Source: Streptomyces sp. CC228A
GTDB lineage: Bacteria > Actinomycetota > Actinomycetes > Streptomycetales > Streptomycetaceae
Direction: 5' to 3'
DNA length: 64,000 nucleotides
NCBI RefSeq assembly: GCF_021390935.1
Contig: NZ_JAJPUI010000013.1
Location: 62,001-126,000 of the forward strand
The notes below the pieces were generated by a model. That model did no database searches, was not told the DNA's origin, and saw only the letters and a list, made by a program, of their open reading frames with translations. Positions 42,477 to 51,038 of the stretch are shown here, one piece after another. Position 1 is the stretch's first letter. Each line of letters opens with the position of its first letter. The position numbers were made by a program, and so were the translations under genes.

Positions 42477-43995
42477 TCACTTCGGGAAGGGCGCGCCCTG
42501 CGTGATGTCGTCCACGCGGTAGTAGTCGGCGATGCACTGCGCCGCCACTTGTGCGCCCGTTCCGGCCGAAGGGCTCCAGCATGCGGCCGACGCGGTTGGG
42601 CCGGTACGGGAGGGTGGTGGCGCCGGCGGCGGCCTGCTCCCGCAGCCACCGGTCCTGCCGGTCCCAGCGGTCGGCCCGGGTTTCCATGGCGGAGCCCAGC
42701 CGCAGCAGCGGCGGGTACAGCGAGACGACCGCGGTCGCCGTGAGCGCGGCGGCGGCCACCGCGACGACGGCCGTGCGCACGGCGGGGCGCCGCCCCTCGG
42801 CCGGGCGCAGGGCACGCCCGAGGAAGGCGCCGGCGGCGACGAGCAGCAGGATGTAGAGGAGCAGGTAGTCGTTCCAGGTCCGCTCGGTGGTGATGAGGGA
42901 GTCGCCGAACGCCGGGTACGTGATGACGGCGCACAGGTAGCCGGTGACCAGGAACGTCAGGAAGCCGAGGCCCAGGACCGGCAGGGGGCGCAGCGGCAGC
43001 AGGGCCGTGCCGGGGCCTGGCCGGCGGCGGGCGAGCAGACCGAGCACGACACCCGCGGCGAGCGCACCGAGGTACTGCCAGGTGGTGAAGACGGTTTCCA
43101 GGATGAGGACGTACTGGCGCAGGGCGCCGATCAGCGAGTCGGGCGCCAGCATGGAGACGGTCTCGGCGTCGTAGCGCTCACGGCGGTTGCGGGAACCGGG
43201 CGACGTCATCAGGACGAGCGTGCCGGCGGCGATGCCGGCCATCCCGGCGAGGGACCAGATCCTCGCGTGGCGGCGGGCGCCCGGGACGAACACCCAGCGG
43301 GCGCACACGACCGCGGCCCCGAGCACGACGAGGGCGACGACCGACGCCTCCTCCGACAGCGTGCCCATGAAGGCCCCCGCCAGGAAGACGGCGGCCACGG
43401 CGGCCTTCCTGCCCCGCGGCGTGCGGGCGGACAGCAGAGGAAGCGCGGCGGCGCAGGCCAGCACCGGGGCGAGGGTGTGGGAGACGGACGCGGCGGGCCA
43501 GTAGAACGTCTTGTACGTGTTGGTCGTCGCGAAGAGGAACAGGGCGGTCACCACGGAGGCGGTGGCCAAGGCGGTGCCGGGAGGCGTCCGCCGGCGGGTG
43601 CGGCGCAGGACCAAGGCGAGGAACGCCCACAGCACGAGGAGGATGACGACCCCGCTGACCACGCCGTACCACTGGTGGCCCGCCACGGGGAACTTCGTGT
43701 AGAGGCCGACGAGGACGCCGTTGGCGAGCCGGCCGTTGTCGACGGAGTAGAACTTGTCGACGAGGCCGAGGACGCCGTGGTCGCGGACATGCGGGATGAA
43801 GCACCACTCGTCGGCGGAGGGCCGCACGTGGCGGCCGAGCCAGGAGGCGAGGGCGAGCAGCGCCAGGCCCGGAAGGGCGAGCAGCGGCACCCAGCGGGTG
43901 AACCGGCCGCCGGGTCCTGCGGCCGGGTCCGGGGGTGCGTCCGCGGGACCGCCCGCGGGGTCGGTGTCGCTGACGCGGGATGCGCCGACGGCCAT
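42477..43995 (-). pseudogene. DUF6056-like polytopic membrane protein with C-terminal frameshift
   Basis: From the ATG at 43995 (GTG starts at 44001 and 44004 are possible) the frame encodes about ten membrane helices. RPSADEWCFIPHVRDHG, with an acidic pair after the first helix, is reminiscent of GT-C glycosyltransferases; NGRLANGVLVGLYTKF and TTNTYKTFYWPAASVSHTLAP follow. Near the end, after RMLEPFGRN, the expected continuation (AQVAAQCIADYYRVDDITQG, stop at 42477) is in another frame, with the break at about 42555-42575. Without correction the protein runs on to 42424 with an unrelated tail. Either a sequencing indel or a mildly altered C-terminus. Confidence 0.72.
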
Positions 43996-44220
43996 GCTCA
44001 CCACTGCCTTTCGCAGAGAGGTCCTTGATCCGAAACCCTAAGAGGCGGGTTCGCGCGCCGCCGTTCCCCAGTGATGACCACGTCACATCCCTACCATCGG
44101 GAAACACCATGAACCCGGACGAAATGGGCACCCATCACGTAATCGGTGCAGGATGGGACGAGAGCGAGGGACCCGGGGGCGGGTACGGCGACGCGCGAGC
44201 GACTTGGGGACGGTTTGCAC

Positions 44221-45039
44221 ATGACCAGAGATCCGGCCGCCACTGCGGCCTCCGGCAGGACGTCGACCAGCGCGGTCTTCGGCGCGCCGTGCTGGGTGAG
44301 CCTGATGACCCGGGACCTGCGCGCGGCGCACGACTTCTACGGCGCCGTGCTGGGCTGGGAGTTCCGCCCCGCCCGGCTCGGGGAGGAGTTCAGCGTCGCG
44401 CTGTCGGGCGGCAAGCCGATCGCGGGCATGGGGGCCCTGGCGTCGGCCTTCCACGTGGCGGTGGCGTGGACGCCGTACTTCGCGGTGCAGGACGCGGACG
44501 CGACGGCGGCGCGGATCCGGGAGCGCAGCGGGACGGTGGCGGTGGGGCCGGTGGCGTTCGTGCTGGGGCGCGGCGCCCTGGCGGCGGACCGGGACGGCGC
44601 GGTCTTCGGGATCTGGGAAGGCGAGCTCCCGGCGGGCTGGGAGATGTGGCGGGCGGTGGCCCCGGCGTGGGTGCGCCTGCACACGCGCGACGCCTTCGAG
44701 GCGGCGATCTTCTACGGGGAGGTGCTGGAGTGGGCGTGCGGCAGGCCCGGCTGCTGCGAGGTGGAGTACGAGGGTGACGAGGTGGTGCTGCGCAGCGGCG
44801 GGCACGCGGTGGCGCGGCTCAGCTCGGGCGCGCTGGAGCAGGCGCCGGACCCGGCGATCCGGCCCCGCTGGCAGGTGCACTTCCCGGTGTCCGACGTGGA
44901 GGCGCGGGTGACGGCGGCGCTCCAGCACGGCGGCACGGTGATCGCCCACGAGCCCGGCGTGCAGGCGACGCTGCGGGACCCGGACGGGGGCATCTTCACC
45001 CTGACGGCGCCGGGCTCGGCCGAGCCCCGGCCGGCGTAG
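44221..45039 (+). CDS. Two-domain VOC (glyoxalase-fold) protein
   Basis: 272 residues from the ATG at 44221, with GGGGACGG upstream. Two tandem vicinal-oxygen-chelate modules are visible: APCWVSLMTRDLRAAHDFYGAVLGWEF (first) and APAWVRLHTRDAFEAAIFYGEVLEWA (second), each ending in a DPDG- or DRDG-type strand (LAADRDGAVFGIWEG, LRDPDGGIFTLTAPG). This pseudo-dimeric layout is common in actinomycete hydroxylase-like and resistance-like VOC proteins. The reaction is unknown. Confidence 0.82.
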   Translation: MTRDPAATAASGRTSTSAVFGAPCWVSLMTRDLRAAHDFYGAVLGWEFRPARLGEEFSVALSGGKPIAGMGALASAFHVAVAWTPYFAVQDADATAARIRERSGTVAVGPVAFVLGRGALAADRDGAVFGIWEGELPAGWEMWRAVAPAWVRLHTRDAFEAAIFYGEVLEWACGRPGCCEVEYEGDEVVLRSGGHAVARLSSGALEQAPDPAIRPRWQVHFPVSDVEARVTAALQHGGTVIAHEPGVQATLRDPDGGIFTLTAPGSAEPRPA

Positions 45040-45218
45040 CGCGCCCGCCGGAGCCGGCCTGCCGCCCGGAGGCGCGCCCGGCCCCGGAGGCGCGCCCGGC
45101 CCTGGAGTGCGCCCGCCGCCGGACGGGGCTGCACCGGGTTGCGGGGCGGCCACCGGGTTCCGTCGCTGCCGGGGAAAAGGGGTGGAGGCCGCGCGGGCGC
45201 GGATGAGAGCGTGGCCCC

Positions 45219-46118
45219 ATGAGCATGATCGACGACGTCACTGCCCTGGCCGCCGCCCACGGCCTGCACCTGTCCCCGAAGGACACCGCGGTGAACGAGG
45301 CGGGGTTGGACTACCGCGTCGTCATGGCCTCCGACGCGACCGGCCGCAGGTGGGTGCTGCGCGTACCGCGCCGCCCCGACGTCTCCGAGGGCATGGCCGC
45401 CGAGATGCGCATCCTCGACCTGGTCGCGCCCGTCCTGGCCGAGGCCGGCGTCGCGGTCCCCGACTGGCAGATCCGCTCCCCCGAGCTGATCGCCTACCCG
45501 GCGCTGCCGGGCGCCCCGGGCCTTACCCTCACCGATGCGGGGAAGCCCGAGTGGCACATGGACCCTGCCAGCCCGGACTACGCCGAGCGCCTGGGCCGCC
45601 TGCTGGCCCGTCTGCACTCCGTCACCCCGGAGCAGGCCGCGGCCGCGGGCGTGGAGGTCCGCAGCCCCGCCCGGGTACGTGAGGCGTGGCGGGACGACAT
45701 CGCCCGCTTGAGCGAGGCCTTCACCGTCTCCCCCGCTTTCACCGCGGCGTGGCAGGCGTGGCTCGACGACGACACGTGCTGGCCCGAGCGGACCGTGATG
45801 ACCCACGGCGAGATCTATCCCGCGCACGTGCTGCTCGCCGAGGACGGCACGATCACCGGGGTCCTCGACTGGACCACCGCCCGCGTGGACGACCCCGCCC
45901 GTGACCTGTCCGCCCAGTACGGCGCCGGGGGCGAGGAGATGCTGCAGGCCACCCTCACGGCGTACGAGCAGGCCGGCGGACGCACACACCCCGGCCTGGC
46001 GGTCCAGGCGAAGCACCTGTGGCACGCCTTCCCGGTCGGGTACGCGCTCTACGCGCTGACCACCGGCGCGGAGACCGACCTGGCCACGGCGGCGGGGATG
46101 CTGAACCCCGAGGAGTGA
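45219..46118 (+). CDS. Macrolide 2'-phosphotransferase (Mph family)
   Basis: 299 residues. The APH/Mph fold is evident: nucleotide-binding lobe with GLDYRVVMASDATGRRWVLRVPRRPD, then the catalytic loop THGEIYPAHVLLAEDG (His196; Glu takes the place of the usual Asp of HGD) and GVLDWTTARVDDPARDLSAQYG with the metal-binding Asp. The DIPARDL-like segment, the RVPRR strand and overall length fit Mph enzymes, which inactivate macrolides by phosphorylating the desosamine 2'-OH with GTP. It stands alone with no macrolide biosynthesis genes nearby, so it is a self-standing resistance determinant. Confidence 0.82.
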   Translation: MSMIDDVTALAAAHGLHLSPKDTAVNEAGLDYRVVMASDATGRRWVLRVPRRPDVSEGMAAEMRILDLVAPVLAEAGVAVPDWQIRSPELIAYPALPGAPGLTLTDAGKPEWHMDPASPDYAERLGRLLARLHSVTPEQAAAAGVEVRSPARVREAWRDDIARLSEAFTVSPAFTAAWQAWLDDDTCWPERTVMTHGEIYPAHVLLAEDGTITGVLDWTTARVDDPARDLSAQYGAGGEEMLQATLTAYEQAGGRTHPGLAVQAKHLWHAFPVGYALYALTTGAETDLATAAGMLNPEE

Positions 46119-46544
46119 GGGCCCGCCGGGGCGGACGGCGCGCTTTCCCGATGCGGGGAGGCGCGCCGTTCTCGTTCCGGCACATCCGTGGAGGCGCGGC
46201 AGGGCGGTCACGCGCGCCCCGGTGCCACCGGCCGGCCGGTCATGGCGGGCCGGTGGGCGGTGAGCACACGGGGCAGCCGTCGGAGGCGGTCCCGGTGGGG
46301 CGCCGAGCGCCTTTCGGTGCCGTGACCGGTCGGTGCCGTGACCGGTCGGTGCCGTCCGGAGCGGCGGCGGTCAGGGCCTTGGGCGGGTGGCTCCGTCACG
46401 TGTCGCGGCCGCGCCCACCGCCCCGGCCCGGCCCGAGTGGTGGTGAGCGTCGCTGGGGGGAGTGTCCGTGCTCTGGTGTCAGCCGCGGTACGCCCTGTGC
46501 GGCGTCCGCAGGCGGAAGGAGTCGCCGCCCGCCCGTGCTGGAGG
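46119..46544. other. Spacer with short tandem repeat
   Basis: No gene is supported. TCGGTGCCGTGACCGG repeats about 2.5 times at 46314-46358 (16-bp period). The spacer lies between the convergent Mph gene and the membrane/coiled-coil gene. Confidence 0.6.
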
Positions 46545-47435
46545 CTACCTGTCCGGCTCGGCCGGCAGGGCCAGCTCCGCGGCGATGCGGGCGTGCTCTA
46601 TCGCGTCCTCCAGCGAGCGCGACAACGACGCGGCTTCGTGCACGGCCGGGTCCGGCTGCGCCGTGGTGGAGGACGCCTCGCCGGCGGAGGCCAGCAGGTT
46701 CAGATAGGCGTCGTTGGCCTCCTGGAGTGCCTGTACCTGTGCGTGCTGCTCGGCGAGCCTGTCGAGGGATCTGACGCTTTCTGCGTACTGCTCAAGTGCC
46801 TCGACGCGCTTTTCGATGGCGGCGCGGCCGGCATGGAGCGCGGCGGCCTGCGTCTCCAGCACGGCGTCCACGGCACCGCCGGCGCTGCTGCTCTTCGCTT
46901 CGCGATGACGTACGGTCAGCTCACTCAGGCTGCGCAGGTCCTTGGCGATCTTCCAGAGGCGGTGGGGCAACTCGACCTCGTTGCGTGCGCGGTCGACGGC
47001 CCCGTCCCGGTGAGCGGCCGAGGCGAAAACGGTGTCCACGGCGCTCGCTGCGCGCATGAGCAGCGTGCCCGCATCCGCTTCCAGGTCGGACGGGCGAACG
47101 CACTGGTGGCGATGGTTCCGGGCGGTGCCGACGGGGTCCGTCGTCTTTTCCTCTTGTCGTGCCATCCAGCGCACCCCGACGATGACCGTGGCGATCACCA
47201 GGCACACGACGGCGAACCGTGTCGCCGGTCCGATGAGCAGGACCCCGAGGAGGAACAGCACGACCGTGCACCCGTTGAGGCAGCCCGACCCCTGCTGCGT
47301 CTCCCCGGCTGCCTCACCGCCGGTCGGTCGACGAGCTGCGGACGCCGGAGCCCGGGTGAGCTGCTTCCGGATGCGTTCGGGCAGCTCCGGGTCGCATACC
47401 GCCCGGTCGCCCATGGCGATGTCCCTGTCCTCCAC
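46545..47435 (-). CDS. Hypothetical membrane-anchored coiled-coil protein
   Basis: 296 residues from the GTG at 47435 (VEDRDIAMGDRAVC), preceded by GGGGGG; the ATG at 47414 is an alternative. A polar N-terminus of ~50 residues is followed by two close hydrophobic helices (CTVVLFLLGVLLIGPATRFA and VVCLVIATVIVGVRWMA). A long, mostly helical cytoplasmic region then shows heptad-like Leu/Ala spacing (IEKRVEALEQYAESVRSLDR, LAEQHAQVQALQEANDAYLN), suggesting a coiled coil. No family was recognised. Codon use is less GC-biased than its neighbours, so recent transfer is possible. Confidence 0.7.
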   Translation of the reverse strand: MEDRDIAMGDRAVCDPELPERIRKQLTRAPASAARRPTGGEAAGETQQGSGCLNGCTVVLFLLGVLLIGPATRFAVVCLVIATVIVGVRWMARQEEKTTDPVGTARNHRHQCVRPSDLEADAGTLLMRAASAVDTVFASAAHRDGAVDRARNEVELPHRLWKIAKDLRSLSELTVRHREAKSSSAGGAVDAVLETQAAALHAGRAAIEKRVEALEQYAESVRSLDRLAEQHAQVQALQEANDAYLNLLASAGEASSTTAQPDPAVHEAASLSRSLEDAIEHARIAAELALPAEPDR

Positions 47436-47870
47436 GAATCCCCCCACGCAGCGGCCACTTCGGCAGCACAATGTATCCGCCGACGCGACGGGTTCGGGTT
47501 GCGGGTGGGTGCCCGGCCCGCTGTCGCCGCGGGCGCTCTGCGGCCCCGCCGAGCAGGCAGAGGCGCAGCAGGCGGGAAGCCGCCGGTCCACGTACCCGCC
47601 CCGCGGGAAGGGGTCCGGTCCACGCACGCCTCCCCGCGCCGCCCGCCCCCGGGACATCGGCGGCCGCCGGGGAAGGCTCCGGCCCCCGTACGCCCCCGCC
47701 GGGAAGCCGCCGGTTCACGGGCGTACCCCCGCAGGCAGCCGGTCCTCAACTGCCACCCGAGCCGCACTGCCCGAAAGGCCCCATCCTGGCCGCCCCGCCC
47801 CACGCTCGCGGGCGCGCCCGGACCGCGGCCCTCCCGGAGGCCTCGCGGGCTCAGGCGACGCGGCGGCCCG
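47436..47870. repeat. Degenerate repeat spacer
   Basis: 435 bp with no supportable gene. Units like GGGAAGSNGCCGGTYCACG recur near 47571-47590, 47605-47625 and 47700-47720, along with CCCGTACGCCCCCGCC. Frames are Pro/Arg-rich. Confidence 0.5.
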
Positions 47871-48878
47871 TCATGGGGGTGTCGGCAGGCCGGAACCGCG
47901 GCGCAGACCGGCGAGGAGTTCCTGCAGTGCCTCCAGGCCGGTGCGGCGCGGCCGCCAGTCGAGTTCCGCGTGGGCGCGGGCGCAGTCCATCAGGGGCAGG
48001 CGCAGGAACGCGTCCAGCAGGTGGGGCGACGACGGCAGCAGGCGCATGCTCCAGCCGGCGGCCACCGCGGTGCGCACGGCCCCGCGGGGGACGCGTACGA
48101 CCCGGGCGTCCAGCAGGCCGGCGAGTTCCTCGGGCCCGATGGGCGGGTCGGCGGCGATGTTGAAGGCGCCCCGCACGTCGTCGCGCAGGACGGCGAGCCG
48201 GTAGGCGTCGGCCGCGTCGTCGGTGTGGGTCGCCTGGAACACCAGGCCGTCGATGTCCGGCACCACCGGAATGAAGCGCGGGTCCGCCAAGGGCCCCGGC
48301 AGGAACCGGCCGGCGAAGATGCGGCGCTGCTCGCTGGCCGAAGCCTCCTTGAAGAGGAACGACGTGCGCATCCGCACCACCCTGATCTGCGGGTTCCGCA
48401 GTTCGTACGTGTCGAGGACGCGCTCCAGATAGGCCTTCTCCCGGCAGTACGCGGCCTCCGGCCAGCCGTGGGTGGGCCACGACTCGTCGACGGGGCGGTC
48501 CGGGGGGCCCGGCGAGTAGGCCCCGACCGACGAGGCGTGGACGAGCGCGGGCACCCCGGCGGCGGCCGCCGCCCGGAAGACCTTCAGGCTGCCCAGCACG
48601 TTGGTGCGCCAGGTGGCCAGGGGGTCGTGGGTGGGCTGGAACGCCCAGGCGAGGTGGACGACGGCGTCGGCGCCCTCGAAGTGGGCCGTGAAGGCCCGGT
48701 CCCCGTCCTTCTCGACGTCGGCGGTGACCCACGTGGTGCGGGGAGGGGCCCAGTCGGGGCGGCGGCGGGCGAGGCCCACGACGGATCCGACCTCCGGGTC
48801 GTCCGCGAGAGCGGCGACGACGCTGGTGCCGACGTTCCCGGTCGCTCCGGTGACGACGATCCTCTTGCCTGCTTCCAT
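47871..48878 (-). CDS. NAD(P)-dependent epimerase/dehydratase-like protein (extended SDR)
   Basis: 335 residues from the ATG at 48878. Rossmann motif VVTGATGNVGTSVVAALADD (TGATGNVG variant of TGxxGxxG) near the N-terminus, DAVVHLAWAFQP, LVHASSVGAYSPGP with the active-site Ser, and AAYCREKAYLERVL with YxxxK (Tyr-Cys-Arg-Glu-Lys). The C-terminal substrate domain has FNIAADPPIGPEELAGLL. It likely acts on a nucleotide sugar or other carbonyl substrate, but no pathway context fixes it. Confidence 0.85.
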   Translation of the reverse strand: MEAGKRIVVTGATGNVGTSVVAALADDPEVGSVVGLARRRPDWAPPRTTWVTADVEKDGDRAFTAHFEGADAVVHLAWAFQPTHDPLATWRTNVLGSLKVFRAAAAAGVPALVHASSVGAYSPGPPDRPVDESWPTHGWPEAAYCREKAYLERVLDTYELRNPQIRVVRMRTSFLFKEASASEQRRIFAGRFLPGPLADPRFIPVVPDIDGLVFQATHTDDAADAYRLAVLRDDVRGAFNIAADPPIGPEELAGLLDARVVRVPRGAVRTAVAAGWSMRLLPSSPHLLDAFLRLPLMDCARAHAELDWRPRRTGLEALQELLAGLRRGSGLPTPP

Positions 48879-49303
48879 GCTGACCGCTCCTGCTCTGCCG
48901 GGTACGCCGGCGTCCGTGCGGCCGCGCGGGCCCGGGCCCGTGTGCACCCGGTCGGCGCGCGGCGCGCCCGTGCGAGTACCCCCGTCGCCGCGTTTCAACG
49001 TCGTGCGGCGGTCCCGGCCGGCGGAGCTGCCGGGAGCCGCGCGGCTCCGGGCCCCGCGCCCCGGTTCGTACCGGGGAGCAGGGGTCGGGTGGGGGCTGAT
49101 CGGCCCGGGAGGAGGGCGGGCAGGAGGGCGTCGTGCCTGTTCCGGCCAGCGTGACCGGATCCCGCTTGGCCTTTGGCATATGCCGCGAGCACCACCGGAT
49201 CGAGTGTGGCCAAATCCCTTACGGGCCCTGCGCGCCTGTGCGACAGTCGTAGCCGGTCCCTGCTCTTCCAGGCCCTGGCCGCCGCGCCCCTCCGGAGTAC
49301 GAC
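48879..49303. other. Divergent promoter region, epimerase / SpoIIE-like gene
   Basis: 425 bp between divergent genes. The perfect palindrome GGCATATGCC lies at 49175-49184, and TTGGCC (49166-49171) is mirrored by GGCCAA further on, so a regulator site is possible. No gene is supported. Confidence 0.45.
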
Positions 49304-50887
49304 ATGCCGTCCCATCTGTTCGCGGACCGTCCCAGCCAGCAGCCGCCCGAGCGCGGCGCGGTGGACGCGCTCATCTCGCAGACCCGCAGGCTGCGCGGAG
49401 AGGTCGACGCCGTACGCAGGGACGCCGCGGCGGACGAGGACGACCCGCGGGGCCGCTGGCAGCGGGCCCTGTGCGACCTGGCGGTCCATCAGCTCGACGA
49501 CATCGGCGCGCACCTGGGGCAGCTCAGGGACGGGGTTCCCGCGGGCCTGCCCGAAGGGGGCGCACCCGAGGGTCGCGGGGCGGCGCACGGAAGCACAGGG
49601 GGAGCGTGTCGTGAGGCGCACGCCACCGCCGGCCGCGCCGCGTACGTGCCCGATGCGCGTGTTCCGGCCGACGGCGCGCTGACGGACCGTACGGAATCGG
49701 ACAGCGGCGGCGCGGGCGGCAGCCCCGACGGGCGCCCCTCGGAGGAGCGGACGACCGGGTCGCTGCTCCACCGGGTCGGCAGCGCGGAGTGGAACCTGCT
49801 GACCGACGAGGTCAGCTGGTCGGACGAGCTGTTCGGCATCCTCGGGCGGGACCCCGCGGCGGGCGCGATGACCCTGGACGAGCTGCCCTCCCTGGTGTTC
49901 GTCGAGGACCAGGCGCTGCTGACCCAGATGGTGACGGGGTGCCTGATCGACGGCAGGCCCCTGGACGGGGAGTTCCGGATCGTGCGCGGCGACGGAGCGG
50001 TCCGCACGGTGCACATGACGGGCGAACCCGTCCTCGACGGGGACGGCTGCACCGCCTCCATGTGGGCGGTCTTACGCGACGTCAGCGAGCTGCGGCGCAG
50101 TGAGCGCGCGGTGCGGGAGTCCCGCGAGTCGCTGCACCGCCGCCGGGAGGCGGAGCGGGCCGAGCACCGGGCGGCGGCGGACGTGCACGACGCGGTGCTG
50201 CCGTCGTGGCACGGGCCCCTGAGGCTGGCCGGCGGCGGCCCCGCGGCGCTCGACGTGGCGGGCCACCACCTGCCGTCCCGCACCGGGGAACGGCACGGCT
50301 CCGGCTGGTACGACGCGCTGGAGCTGCCGGACGGTGACGCCCTGCTGACGGCCGGGGACCTGCCGGGCCAGGGGGTGCCGGCGGCCTCCGCGATGGCGAT
50401 GCTGCTGGGCGCACTGCGCGGGCTGGCGGTCGCCGGGTTCCACCCCGGAGCGCTCCTGGGCCATCTGAACGCCCTCATCGACTCCGCGGCGCAGCCCGCC
50501 CCGGGCGGCGCTGTCTGCTGCCGCTACGAGCCGGCGACCCGGACGCTGCGCTGGGCGCAGGCCGGCCACCCCGCCCCGCTGCTGTTCCGCGACGGGCGCG
50601 GGCGCGTGCTGCCGCGGCCCGAAGGCGCCCTGCTGGGCGCGACCGCGTCCGGTGGCGCCTACGCCGAGGCCGAGGTGCGGCTGGCGCCCGGCGACGTGCT
50701 GCTCCTGCACACCGGCGGGCCGGACGCGGACGCCCCGGTGGAGAGGCTGCTCGGGCTGGGGAAGCGGTTCGCCAGGGCGCGTGACGCGCAGGACTGCGTG
50801 CGCGCGGTGGTGGAGGAACTCGGCGGCCGTGCGGGGGTCGCCGGCGGGTGTGCGGTGGTCGCCAGGGTGGGCGGCCTGCCCGGATAG
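49304..50887 (+). CDS. PAS/SpoIIE-like protein with degenerate phosphatase site
   Basis: 527 residues from the ATG at 49304 (GGAG upstream). The first ~95 residues are helical, then a linker, a PAS domain (~145-260, GSAEWNLLTDEVSWSDELFGILGRDPAAG) and a SpoIIE-type domain (~290-520). The acids that bind metal in this family are mostly gone. GGDWYD is GSGWYD (Gly334), the DGxxE block LYTDG is LHTGG (Gly471) and the final DD pair reads GGCAVV; only Asp352 in GDLPGQ remains. It is therefore probably not a phosphatase and may act as a regulator or decoy. Compare the intact protein at 20634-22769. Confidence 0.85.
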   Translation: MPSHLFADRPSQQPPERGAVDALISQTRRLRGEVDAVRRDAAADEDDPRGRWQRALCDLAVHQLDDIGAHLGQLRDGVPAGLPEGGAPEGRGAAHGSTGGACREAHATAGRAAYVPDARVPADGALTDRTESDSGGAGGSPDGRPSEERTTGSLLHRVGSAEWNLLTDEVSWSDELFGILGRDPAAGAMTLDELPSLVFVEDQALLTQMVTGCLIDGRPLDGEFRIVRGDGAVRTVHMTGEPVLDGDGCTASMWAVLRDVSELRRSERAVRESRESLHRRREAERAEHRAAADVHDAVLPSWHGPLRLAGGGPAALDVAGHHLPSRTGERHGSGWYDALELPDGDALLTAGDLPGQGVPAASAMAMLLGALRGLAVAGFHPGALLGHLNALIDSAAQPAPGGAVCCRYEPATRTLRWAQAGHPAPLLFRDGRGRVLPRPEGALLGATASGGAYAEAEVRLAPGDVLLLHTGGPDADAPVERLLGLGKRFARARDAQDCVRAVVEELGGRAGVAGGCAVVARVGGLPG

Positions 50888-51038
50888 GGGTGCGCCGCGG
50901 GCGCGGGGGGACGGCGCTGCGGCGGGGTGCGTGGGACGGGCCTGCGGGTGCCGTGGCCTGGGTGCTCGTCGCCCGCCGTCCGGCGGGTGCGGGTACGGGG
51001 AGACGGGCGGACTGGCAAGTGGGACGGCCCGCCCGCGG

